Assembly (NCBI GenBank): GCA_012845835.1
Contig: JABAKD010000020.1
Coordinates: 1,131,936-1,195,935, forward strand
Source: Undaria pinnatifida
Lineage: Eukaryota; Sar; Phaeophyceae; Laminariales; Alariaceae
DNA length: 64,000 nucleotides
Direction: 5' to 3'
Position 1 is the stretch's first letter; the number at the start of each line of letters is the position of its first letter. This document shows positions 33,179-44,100 of the stretch, piece after piece. The position numbers and the translations under genes are program-made. Below the pieces are notes generated by a model. The model was not told where the DNA came from. It worked only from the letters and a program-made list of their open reading frames with translations, and made no database searches.

Positions 33179-35623
33179 GAGGGAATTGCCGTTGACGGCT
33201 GCAAACAATTTGAATTTGAAATTTGCCGGATCGGCAATAACAATTTGAAGTTGAAATTTGCGAAGCGGACCAAGGCTAGTGCGGGAGGAGGCTCCGCCAA
33301 CAGTGGGGGTGGTGGAGGTTCAGGATCAGGCGTGTGGAAGCTGGTCGGGCAAGAACGGGACTCAGCTTCTTCTGGCAATCCTGATTGGCCGTGCCCGAGC
33401 AAGGGTTGTGACGGCTTCCTCATCGCACGAAATAGGAGAAACAGGAGTTCCCAGTACGCTGTCTGCGACACCTGCTGCAGGAGTGACGAGCCTTCCACAT
33501 GCCAAGCTTTTCATAACCTTAACAAGAAGCACTGGGGAAGCGGCGACAACCCTCGTGTGTGTGACTGGTGTGACGCGGACACCTGTGATTCACCTTCGAT
33601 CGGCGTCCCTAACGAAGGAGCTGAGAGCTTGTCGAAACGTGAGTTACATTTCTGTTGTTGTGCTGTGATTTCTTTTTCATGCGTACAAACACACTTTAAA
33701 TTTTGCATGTACGAGTATGATACGTGTACGGGGCAGTCCCGTCATCGCGGTGTAAGCGGGAATTGTACAAGTACTCAGGTCTACGAGTAGACCTTTGCAG
33801 TGACGCTGTGTGGTGCGATTTCTTTTTCATACGTACAGCCAAACACACTTACTTCATGTATGTACGACTACGAGTACGGGGCAGTCCCGTCATCGGGGTA
33901 AGCGGGGGTTGAACAAGTGGTTCATGCAGTGACGCTTTGTGCTGTGATATAAACACACGTTTTGGATGTACGACTACGACTACGTGGTATCTATACATGT
34001 AAGACGCAATGAAAACGGGCAAGTCTCATCACGGGGGTCAGCCAGGGTTGTAAAAATGTAAAAATGGTCCATGCAGTAATAAATAACACAGCAGCATGAT
34101 ACCTCAGCACCAGTCGCAGTACACACTGGAGGTTGATATATAGCAGTAAACAGAAGCTGAAGTTAACCTGGGTGATGCTGGAGAGCAGTCCCGTGATTGG
34201 GGTTAGCGAGTTGTTCATGTAGTGACGCGGTGTACTACTACTGTTACTCATTTTTCATACAACCACATGAACTCTTTGTATTAACGAGTACAAGTAGGGT
34301 GCGCAACCTCTTCAGGAATCGCAGTACAGGTCGGTCGTAATAGTGTTGATAGCAGCAGTAATAGAGTAGTACCGAACAATATATACAGCAGGTACTGTCT
34401 CTTACCCTTCGTTGTCGGTATTCCGCCGGTAGGCCTTATATAGCAATATACCGGGGCTTACGCTTACCAGTTGCGACTGTGAATCCCGTTCGTTCCTGTC
34501 CCAGTGGTGGTTTCATAGGTGTTAGCAACGTTGTGGTACCAGGCAGGGCTTTGCCCATAAACGACCGCTTTCATTACAACAGCAGTGTTAAATTGTACGA
34601 CTTCCTTTCCAACTTTGGAAATCGACGACAGCTACGTGGCCTTACTATTTTGAACATTCACTGAACGCAAGGTATTCCCATCCGTTGTTGTCGTTTGCAG
34701 AATCCCTGCGAAGCAGCCGCCGAGGGCCGCCAAGTCGGCGAGGACATAAACACGAAGTGCACCGGCGACATCAAGGTCGGTGACCTCCTGAAGAAGGCAG
34801 GCGACCACTTGCTCGATATACATCCCGCATTCCATTCCCACGGTTCCACGAGGGCGTTCGACATCGAGGTACGTTCTACTCTTATCTTGCGTCCTGTGTG
34901 TCACGAGTCGAGACATCCATGTCTCTTGCTCAAGACTAGGGGATGGCGTGCGGATATAGTCTATGAAGTGCGGCTCTTTTTCCAAGTACCAAGAGCAAGT
35001 ACAACAATACCACAACAATTACTAACAGCGTAAGGAACTCCAATAATTTGGATGGTTACGACGTCTGCTGGAGAGAAGTACGAATACTTTTTTACACATA
35101 CTTATGTTATAAGGCTTAGTTTGGGTAAGCTATTGGTTAACCTGTGCAAGTGGTCAAACGGACTAAAAGTACCCCACTAATACCTTAACAAATGGCGTCG
35201 TCGACAGACCATGGGTTTTTGGGTCGTGGGTTCGATCCCCACATCCACCATAATAAACTTTTTCAGATTTTCCCATGGCGAACTTGAAAAATACTCTCCC
35301 CGGCTTACCCAGGAAATGAAACGGCTTGGATAAATGACAGGTCCGCCCGTATATACGGCCGACCTTCTATCCCGCCGTTTAAGGGGGGGAGAGTGTTATA
35401 AGGCTTAGTTTGGGTAAGCTATTGGTTAACCTGTGCAAGTGGTCAAACGGACTAATACCCCACTAATTCCTTGACACTTATCGACGTTCTCCCGCCCTGC
35501 TTCAACGTTTGTGGACAGATCCACAAGACCATCGACAAAAAACAAGAGTGCAAGGTGCTGGGTACCTCCGCTGAGGAGGAAGAGTCCAAGCAAGCCTGCA
35601 TGCTCCTTCGGAAGCAATGTTGA
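33179..35623 (+). CDS. Cys-rich hypothetical protein, 3 exons (5' end unresolved)
   Basis: Exons about 33179-33638, 34717-34868 and 35519-35623 join in phase and end in TGA. Exon A encodes KASAGGGSANSGGGGG, then a Cys cluster: WPCPSKGCDGFL, YAVCDTCCRSD, PRVCDWCDADTC, spacing that suggests a zinc ribbon or paired knuckles. Exon B has AEGRQVGEDINTKCTGD, KKAGDHLLDIHPAFHSHG. Exon C gives IHKTIDKKQECKV, then EEEESKQACMLLRKQC at the stop. There is no in-frame ATG in exon A, so at least one upstream exon is missing. Donors are GTGAGT and GTACGT; exon B could instead begin at 34701, but that breaks phase with exon A. A TRIM element sits in the last intron. No family recognised. Confidence 0.6.
35105..35476 (+). 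mobile_element. TRIM-type LTR miniature, well-preserved copy
   Basis: A 372-bp element with terminal repeats at 35105-35190 and 35394-35476, each starting TGTTATAAGG and ending CA. Two bases after the left repeat is a primer-binding-site-like TGGCGTCGTCGAC. A purine tract (AAGGGGGGGAGAG) abuts the right repeat, and a 4-bp CTTA duplication flanks the element. The interior (about 200 bp) codes for nothing and includes a tRNA-T-arm-like GTGGGTTCGATCCCCAC. The terminal repeats are nearly identical, so the insertion looks young compared with 31072-31415. It lies in the last intron of the Cys-rich gene, about 40 bp from the proposed last exon. Confidence 0.85.
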
Positions 35624-36151
35624 CAGCACGTTCTTTATAGAACGTTAAGTTGTGGTTTATTATACCAGCATCGTTTTTTGAGAACTATGCCTAAATGCGT
35701 GCTCTTCGTCTTTCAGGAATACAAATGTACTTCACATGTTTGCGGTGTGTGCGTTCAAGTTCCTGCTTCCAGCATGTTTTTTTTGGCACTGCGCTCCTTT
35801 ACATCTTAAGTTGTAGTTTTCCTGTCTCTATCCTTGACAAGCGCGTGCCTGGTGTTTATGCACTGCGATAATTTATTGTTGATGATCGACTTAGAGAGAG
35901 AGCTATTGAAGTGTACAGGACCTACATAGGCGCTACCTGAGAGGTGGAAGGATATGCCAAGGAAGTCCTCCGACTTGCCCATCATGGATTGGGCGAATGG
36001 ATTATAATAACAAACTCATAATCATAATCGTCTCTATCCTGTACCGTTGTACTATATATGGACCTCTTGGCATTTTCAAGTCGCCAGTTGCGCCATTTGT
36101 GCTTATTTTCCGCCTTTCTACTGAATGTCTATTCCTCCTTCCGCAAGCGTA

Positions 36152-36174
36152 GCGGGCGGCGCCCAGCCGCCCGC
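36152..36174. repeat. GC hairpin, copy 6
   Basis: Arms GCGGGCGGC (36152-36160) and GCCGCCCGC (36166-36174) enclose loop GCCCA. The flanks CGCAAGCGTA and GAGCGAAGCCCTTGTAG match the family. It belongs to a longer fragment of the left-edge repeat unit. Confidence 0.72.
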
Positions 36175-36365
36175 GAGCGAAGCCCTTGTAGTCTATATAT
36201 TTATGCATGTATGTACAGATCCCGCACAGCATAGCACAACGACAGATAGATACATGTAGGATCTACTGTTGTAGTGGATGAAATGCAACTATCATCTCGT
36301 GATATCATGTCCGAAATCAAACCACCACCAACCAGTAGTAGTAGTTTGTGAAACTTTCACACCTT

Positions 36366-36636
36366 GGACAGATATATGAGTCGTTCTACGATAGCCCCCC
36401 CAACTTTTCTTTAACGAAATCGCCGGTTTCAAAACCAGCTCCCGGTCGTATCTCCTGAAATACGGCGTCACTCGACACCCCGACGTCATCGATCGGTAGA
36501 CCTTTGCACCCAAGAAAATATATGGATACTTTGACTTCAATAGTATCCTTCCTTACATCGAGCAGCCACGAAGCGTCCGTTAAAGGAAATCGCTGGTTTT
36601 GGGGGGGGCTATCGTAGAATCAGTCATATCCATCTT
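36366..36636. mobile_element. MITE-like inverted-repeat element
   Basis: The ends are inverted copies: CTACGATAGCCCCCCCAA on the left (from about 36375) and, on the other strand, CTACGATAGCCCCCCCCC (from about 36622). The similarity extends outward to GATATGA and inward through AACGAAATCGC / AGCGATTTCCTTTAACGG in shuffled order. About 270 bp, no transposase. The target duplication is unclear because the flanks are also inverted. Confidence 0.5.
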
Positions 36637-37319
36637 ACCACATTACACTATATTGATCGTATAGACTAATATCGTATAGATAAATTATATAGATCATCTA
36701 CTACGTCAAAGACTGCAATATAGTTAGTTGCCGTTATGAAATAATAACGGTGTGCAGGATCTGTATAACAACATGTTGAGTACACAGATAGATCCAAACT
36801 CGGAAGCATGCGCTACGTCATGCAGATCGTACGGCAAGCCGAGGTTGAACATGGGTGCTTTAGAAAATGTGAAAAAAAATCCTCGAGACCCGATAGGGAC
36901 TCCCACCAAAAAACTGAATTCCACATACCTAGCACCACTCGTGTAGTTAGTTCCTGATTCATCCCACGGTAGGGGTAGCAGTTGTATGATTGGGCCAAAA
37001 AGTCCCTGGGTGGTGAGCTCCTTATGCGAGGAGCTGCCGGTTAATGAAGCAATTTCACGAGTACATATTTGTTTAGAAATAAGGGGCATAGGAGCTTGGT
37101 CGGGTTGTGCGAACGAATGCCTTGGATTTTTTTTCTCTGAGTGAGATATTGAGCTCCTTATATTAAGAGCTCAGGGACTGATCGATCATGCTGCAACCCC
37201 TACCATGGGACGGCTCTCCTACCAGGTATACATTCATGCGGCCTAAAGCGGTTCGAATCCCCCCCCGCCCCCCGTTCGAACATTCCGTCCTTCCCCACCC
37301 TCCCCACCTTCGAAAGCTC

Positions 37320-37800
37320 GGGGATATAATAAACTGATGCCTTCCTTCCACAAACGTCAGATTTGTCCCCTCAAGGGTTTATGGTTTCCGCGCACAGGTT
37401 GACTTCCACCCCCCGGCCCCCCCCCGCCCCCCCCCTCATTTTCAAACCCCCTGCCCCCCCGCCACCGGCCTCCAAGCTTCGTCCTCTCCTCACCGGTTAT
37501 ACGACTTACAGGATAAACTTGATAAACTAGTCTAATGCATTTCCTTCCACACACAGCTGCCAGACTTTGTCCCCCTCAAAAACGGGTTTTATAGTTTCCG
37601 CGCACAAACTGACTAGAGCATCACCCTGTTGACCCTGGTACAAGCTACACTGTAGTTCCAAGATGAGTCGCCGACCTATATCCTCAATGAGGACACACCC
37701 AGTAACACGCGCGATCGGAGTATCACACACAGCTTGCAAAATACGAGTTTCGACGAAATCTTCGATCTCACAGCTGGAGTGTGTTTTTAGTTTCATACTT
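37320..37800 (+). repeat. Repeat B, long copy
   Basis: Two internal units (AAACTGATGCCTTCCTTCCA, then ACGACTTACAGGATAAACT) are separated by a C-rich stretch. The distal part follows: CACCCTGTTGACCCTGG, CTACACTGTAGTTCCAAG, CGCGCGATCGGAGTATCAC, GTTTCGACGAAATCTTCG, CACAGCTGGAGTGTGTTTT. The best match to the 44390-44865 copy. Confidence 0.7.
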
Positions 37801-38666
37801 AGTAATATTTATATACATGAAACGAAAGACGACTTTTTCTATAATACTTAACAGTAACATTCTGCTGTCGATTTTGTTTGCGCGGAAACCCTTCCTTTGT
37901 TCAAAATCGTCCGGCCTGCAAGTTTGCATCGGGATAACCACGAACTTCCGTAACACCCTTACTCTCCAGAAACCTGGTACAGCAATATAGTTACTGCTGT
38001 GCAAATAGGTAAATAGCGGTATTCTATGACGCGCGCTACGGAGGAGGAGGTGTGCACACTATTTTTTTTTTTTTTTCCCGCTTTTTTTCCCTACTACTTC
38101 CAACTACTTCAAAGTGAAGTATCTCACACAAAAGCTCATCTATCTGGATTTTTTTTCTTCCCCTACGAACGTTCAATCCCATGTCCTAGGTCTACAACAA
38201 CGATCATACTGTAGCTCAACATCATGACGACTGTTGCCAAAAAAAGGATGAAATCCCGACGATTTGGGGTTATAGGGCCCCTTTGACAGAAAACATTCCC
38301 GCCAAAAAGTCTTACCTCCTCTGCATCAGAGCACGCGTCCTATCATATGAAAACAATCACCAGGTACTATCTTATCTTCAGCCATGCCGGACGAGTGATT
38401 TGATGGGACAGACAGACAGGCAGACAGGCAGACAGACAGGCAAGACACACACAAGACGACTAACACGTACAGACGGGATAATCAAGAAACACATCGAATT
38501 TTTTCTTTTTAATTCAGATATTCCTGTTGACACTGGGGAATAGCATGAGTAGTAGCTCCAGCACAAGACATCAATATGTATGCATGTGAAAAGATATGTG
38601 CACGACGTAGAAAAGAGACTGTTTTTAGCGACCCTCAACACCCCCTCCGTCCACTCCTTCCTGTAG

Positions 38667-38777
38667 GACTACGACCTCATTTTCCTCCCCCTCGCGAATG
38701 CCACCAACTCCACAAGGAAGAAACTCGGAGTCAGCGACCCCACGCCCCAAACCGTCCTCCCGGCACAACTTAATTAA
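38667..38777 (+). pseudogene. Orphan last-exon-like fragment
   Basis: After a good acceptor (CACTCCTTCCTGTAG) an open stretch encodes DYDLIFLPLANATNSTRKK, then LGVSDPTPQTVLPAQLN and TAA. Codon third positions are mostly G/C, as in the real exons. No upstream exon in the matching phase was found within several kb, so it may be the end of a gene broken by the surrounding repeats, or the end of a gene with a long intron. Family not recognised. Confidence 0.4.
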
Positions 38778-39257
38778 TCGTAATTCTATGCGATCCGTTC
38801 GCCGAATTTACAGCACCAGTTATCCAGTCATCCAGCGACTCGATGCAACGTGACGGACGACTGTCGCCGCGAATCCACGTTTAATATATGTATATGCACT
38901 ATGAAAACGCACGCCGCCGCCCCCTCGAATAAACTGCTGTACAATCAGGACAACGTCGCACCTACTACAGCCTACAGCACGTACCGGTAAAAAATAATCA
39001 AAGTAACTCTTAAGTAGCCATATCCGAGCCATAGCTACAATAACAAACTACCATGCACATGCAATCAAAGTCGAAACAGTCAAGAGCAGTCAAGGTAGAG
39101 GTGGTAATATACGGAGTAATAGCTCGAAAATAGATCGTACGAGTAGACTCATCCAGTCCCATTTGAATCGTTTCCTCGCGCAACGAGCGGCGAAACATGG
39201 ACCGCCTCCGACAACCTCTACAAACTCCCCCCCCGCTGGGGTCAAGGGCTCAAACAA

Positions 39258-39379
39258 CAAAATAAATACGAAAGAAAATACACAACAGTAAATAACACGC
39301 CGCGTGCCGCGCGAGCCCCAAAATAAATACGAAAGAAAATACACAACAGTAAATAACACGCCGCGTGCCGCGCGAGCCC
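39258..39379 (+). repeat. Exact 61-bp tandem duplication
   Basis: Two 61-bp units (39258-39318 and 39319-39379), beginning CAAAATAAATACGAAAG and ending CCGCGCGAGCCC, are identical base for base, indicating a very recent event or an assembly artefact. Confidence 0.95.
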
Positions 39380-39588
39380 CCGCACCTCCCCGCCCCTCCT
39401 TCCCCCTCCCGTTTCACACATCAAAGAAAATTCTTGAACTTACAAGAAAATTCTCTCTTCGGTGCTTCCTTTGATTGCGGCCGCTCCTCGCCTTCCCTTC
39501 ACTTTGCACCACCCACACAGGCCAATATTACGGTACGTTCATGTACTGCTGTTATATAACGAGGCATCGACTTTCATCAACAAACGCG

Positions 39589-39612
39589 CCCCCCCCCCCC
39601 CCCCCCCCCCCC
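39589..39612 (+). repeat. Poly-C run of 24
   Basis: Uninterrupted C homopolymer 3' of metH. Runs this long are error-prone in assembly. Confidence 0.95.
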
Positions 39613-40059
39613 GCTTCCCTCCCTCCCTTAACTACCCCCGCATTCTCCCCTCTTTTTTGTTCCTTTTTATCTCGTATATACGTGCACGGCCCCGTAATTG
39701 CTCGTTTTGACGGAACCTGGTCACCGCGGGAATCCCCACCGCGGGAAGCCCCAGTCAACCGAAGCGTTCCAGAAGGAAACTTCGGGCATATCCCTTTCTC
39801 CCTCCATCATTTACGGTATTATCTTCGTTAAATTTCAAGTCTGAAGCAACAACACGCGCGATTGTCCCCCTGTCGGCATCGCATCGCGCTGGACAAACAA
39901 GCACCGTGTGCATGCGCCGTGGCAATAACCGGTCTAGTTCGATACCTTCCCCGCTCGCCTCCTCCTTCTGCGAAACAGGTAAGCGCGGACAGCGACTGCT
40001 GCCTTCTCGTGCGAGCGCGCGAGAAAAAAGCCATACAGGGAACAAACAAAAACCGAACC

Positions 40060-40140
40060 CAAAGCCAAAGCCAAATAAAAACAACCCCAAAACCAAACCC
40101 GAACCCAAACCCAAAATCGAAACCAAACCCGGAATCAATA
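40060..40140 (+). repeat. Degenerate CCCAAA array
   Basis: Words AACCCAAAGCCAAAGCC and AAACCCGAACCCAAACCC repeat imperfectly. It resembles a degenerate telomere-like or simple C/A repeat; the unit is not a standard telomere repeat. Confidence 0.7.
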
Positions 40141-41198
40141 ACCAAGGGGCGATATCTGCGGTGCCGCCTCTACGAGAGGCTCTGAAAAGAGGCATATATT
40201 AAGCCACCCGCCTCGACAACACCTAGGTCGAAAGCCCCGTGACTAATGTACTGCTTTGATGCAGCAGTAGCGCAATGTCGAACACACACAAAAACATGAA
40301 ACACATCCCGACCACCCAATACGCTGTCTGTCACCGACCTCCTGGCCACCCAGCCCGGATAAACGCCGACACACCCGCAGTCAGCTTCCGCCGAAGAAGC
40401 TGTTAAAGTCACCATCGAGCTACGATATCAGCTAAGATGAGGAATGAACAGATAAGAGAGCTTCTGTGTCAAGCACACGGAAAGCCTAAACCCCGGACCT
40501 CCGGTGGGGACGAAAAAAAAGCGCCCCCTTTGCCCAAAACCGCGCGAAACGTCCTGCCTGATGTGCTACTATTTATGCTACCGCGGCTGCTACTGCCACG
40601 GCTGCTGCAGCCGCTCCTTCTGCCGCGGCTAACGGCACTACTACACGTCGTTCATTAGAGATAGAAACTGTTTCGCTCAGGGGTGTGCCTATTTCAACAA
40701 GATCCGACCAGCCTGTGCGGGAAATGTACACGCCCGCATACGCCGAACACCGTCGTGGGCACATAGAAACACGAACGCGACGCGACGCAGGACATCCGGG
40801 CACAAGCAAGGAAACCGTTGGGAGCCAGGCCGGAGGACAGAGGTACCACATGCACGTTGAACACCACCCCGTGCACCGTACCGTGCAAGCCGACAGCCCG
40901 CAACAACACGCGCGGGTGTGCGTTGATAGACCTCCCACCAAGCCAAACAAAAGTGCTCCAACATCGAGCCAATGCGGGATGTTGCTGTCAGCGCCACATA
41001 CAAAACAAGCAAAGCGCGTGTCCACCGCTAACTCCCGTAGCAGAGAGAAGAATATAACAACGACACGCGCCGAGCGGCGTTGCGCCTCTCTCTGAAATAA
41101 AATGCCAAAAAGGTGGGCGCACCGTGCGCGTGTGCAGCTGTGTCGAGCGTTCCACTAGATGGCTATTGCACCGACAACGGGTCCCCGGAGCCGCCGCG

Positions 41199-44100
41199 TC
41201 AGTCCCGATCGTAGTTAAGAATGGGGGACAGCCACTTCTCGCATGCCTCTAGCTCCATTCCTTTGCGCTCAGCGTAGGACGAAACCTGCATTGTTGGTCG
41301 ATCGGACAGACCGGTGAATTAGGTTCGCGAGCGAGATGGCGTTAGAGTCGGCCTCCCGTGCCTCACCTCCTCAACTGCACGCTACCTGGTACAACGTTAG
41401 TATCGTCCCAAAAGGCAACGTAGACTGTTGAGCGTCCAACGGTACTACCGGCCCCCTGCAACGCATTCTCTACAACGGTACTGTTATGTTAACGACAGTA
41501 AGTTTCAATGGAAACGCTGTTTCTGTTTCTGGCTGTCTCTCTCTCTTCTCTGATTCCGTCTGCATCTCCCACTCTCGCTGTCTGTCCGCTTTTCCCTCCC
41601 TGTGTGCCTCTTCTCTCTCGCTGTCTGTCTGCCTTTCCCTCCCTGTGCGCCTCTTCTCTGTCGCTCTCCCTCTCCTGTTTGTGATGAGATAGTCATGAGA
41701 TACTCGCCCTCTCGACCCCCCTATGTTTTTTCGTCCTTTTCTTCCCCCCTCTCTCCCCTCTCCTCTTTTGATCGCGGCTCTTTTCCGTCGGCCTCACCTG
41801 GTCCTTTCCGATGGTTCCCACGGCAAAGTACTCCGAGTCGGGGTGCGCGAACACTAAAGCGGAGACGGACGACGCCGGCATCATCGACAACGACTCGCTC
41901 AGCTCAATGCCAGTCAGCTCTGCCGCCTGCACAGGGAATCCGATCGGCGAAGCAAAGGCGGCGACACGCGGAGTGTAGGCGGCTGGAAGGGTCAGAGAGT
42001 TACGCAAGGTCGCGAAAAAAGACAGCTGCCGACAGACAAGCGACACGAGCCAGCGCACACTGACAACGAACAAAAGACAACTGAAAACAGGCATCTCCTG
42101 GTGTGATGGGGCTGACCTTGATCCACAGCAGTAGATCGACTGTAGCAACCTACTGGCGCATGAACGTTACGGCGGTCACTTGAGGAGCTCTACAAGTAGA
42201 TCTGCTCTACATCTCACCAAAAAACATATTTCGACTAAACTGACAAGTGCAAACCGACGAACAAACCCGTCGCCTACAACAGGTATGCAAAACAATAATT
42301 TCGCAAAAACAGACTTGACATTACGAGGATTTTGAGTTAACAAAACCCCTAGCCTAGGTATGCAAAACAATCATTTTGCAAGAAACAGATTAGACATTCA
42401 AGACGATTTTGAGTTAACAAAACCAGTAGCCTAGCTATGCAGAACAATCATTTTGCACAAGCAGATTAGACATTTTGACGTTTGTAAGCCAAGAAGTCCC
42501 GCCATTCAGAAATCATTTTGGCCACAAAGCACCGCCTCTATCGTAGCACTTGTCATTTTTGACATCTCTCTTTCACGGCAGATATATCCCTGGTGTTTAC
42601 ACGATCTGCATGGTCTAGATGATGTTGTCGGATGGGAGTCGTATGGCCTGCATGGGCTATTAATAGCACATGTCATCTTTCCTGCGTTGAATCTGCACCA
42701 CGCAGACGGTGCGCAACGTGTATCATATCGACAGATACAGGATCTATACGACGTACGATATACATGATCTATACGATCTATGTGATCTATATGTTCTGTA
42801 TGATCTACATGATCTTCAACATGTGTTTTTTTCAGCCAACTCCGAGCAACGCTCTAACTCACGTTGAGCAGGTCCCACATGGTGCGCTTCTCCGTGTGAT
42901 CGGGCTGCGACGGGTACCCGGGCGCGGGACGGATGCCCTGGTACTTGAGCTTGAACAGGTCTTCCCCTTCCACCTGTTGCACACAAAAAAAACAAACGAA
43001 ACAGTCAAAGATAACACAAAACACCTTTCACTACGTCAATATACACTTCAAAGCACTAAAAAAATACCACAGCTGTGAGAATGAGGATTTCGTCACAACG
43101 TATTTTGGCAAGCTGCGTGGGATAGGGTTTCGATCTTCGATGGCGTTCACGACTGGAGGCAGTTATCATGGCCGTATCCCCAACACATAAACATAACGCC
43201 AAAATAAAGATCAACCCTCCAGTCACTGCGGAAACTATTGTACTCTAATTCCCAGTAGTTTGAGCCCGAAACGTGGTTGCGCTGCTAAGAAAAAGGTTTT
43301 AACGGGCATGCATTTAACCACCCCTTTTAACACCCACAGAGAGAGTAACCCCAAAAAGAGAACGTTTGGCCTGAACCAACCGCCTACGAATACATACTGG
43401 GAGAGCACACTAGTACGAGTAGGACCGTGTTGCCGCGCCTGCGTAGCAATCTACGACGCCTTGGGTAGGTACTAATAGTACCATAAACCGGGCATGAAAG
43501 GTAATACCACCGTCCAACCAACCAGCGGCCGATGCCGTTCGACATTCGTCATTTTTCCCCTCCAACTTTAATCAAGTCCCAAAAGGGCTAACCCCGTTAC
43601 ACAGCAGAGGGTACCCCAGGGAAGCACGTCGATCGGACCTCAGACGCCCCACTCCTGGAATGGCCCAAATCGAAATCAGACGGGAGCGTTGGGGACTGAC
43701 CTTTGAACCGATAAAGATACATTCTTCCAAGATTGCATTGCTTGCTTGCTTTATAGTATACCCCACCTGTCTGGGCTCTCTAAAAGACAAGTGTGAATCG
43801 AAAACAGACAAAGGGCGCTCCCCTGAGTACCCAGACAAAAAGACAGGGTCAGACAGGATACATTTAATAGTACAGTTTAAAAAGAGGGTGAACCAAAACA
43901 CTAACGACGATAATACCTGGGAGCAATGACGGAGTTACGCGGATTTGCGGATTTAGTGTCGTCAGTAGTAAAGTTAACGGAGAACGCTAGCTAAGAGAGG
44001 TACCGTGCGCCCGCACCATACCACTCTTGACCCCTTTAGAGTCCCAAAACCGCTTCCTATACAAATTTCAAGTAATTTTGTAGAAAAAAAAAAAAAAGGG

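Larger units (their letters stand above)
35624..38666. other. Repeat-rich intergenic stretch
   Basis: Holds a fragment of the left-edge unit (36066-36190), an inverted-repeat element (36366-36636), repeat B (37320-37800), a poly-T tract near 38050 and a GACAGGCA microsatellite at 38405-38445. Open frames at 36292-36540 and 36724-37089 (minus) are not supported as genes. Confidence 0.5.
38778..41198. other. Non-genic stretch beyond the metH stop
   Basis: Contains an exact 61-bp tandem duplication, a 24-base C-run (39589-39612), a degenerate CCCAAA-type array (40060-40140) and presumably the metH 3' UTR just left of 41199. Open frames at 40573-41025 (minus) and 40685-41095 (plus) overlap each other, start with non-ATG codons and are not called. 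Confidence 0.5.

Noticed and set aside
35193-35245. tRNA gene suggested by GTGGGTTCGATCCCCAC
   Set aside because: No matching acceptor 5' strand or standard anticodon arm; it is the interior of a TRIM element.
36292-36540. 82-codon minus-strand frame (KSKYPYIFLGAKVYRS...)
   Set aside because: Looks fairly coding-like but lies across the inverted-repeat element and begins with TTG; no homologue recognised.
36724-37089. 121-codon minus-strand frame with an ATG
   Set aside because: Hydrophobic patches but no family motif, no splice partners, and inside repeat-rich DNA; not enough to call a gene.
40060-40140. Interstitial telomere
   Set aside because: The CCCAAA-type words are irregular and lack a constant TTAGGG or TTTAGGG unit.
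40573-41095. Overlapping 150- and 136-codon frames on opposite strands just beyond metH
   Set aside because: Both use non-ATG starts, overlap each other and lack motifs; this is most likely metH 3' UTR and flank.
42260-42480. CRISPR-like regular repeats
   Set aside because: Units are directly tandem without unique spacers, and the host is eukaryotic.
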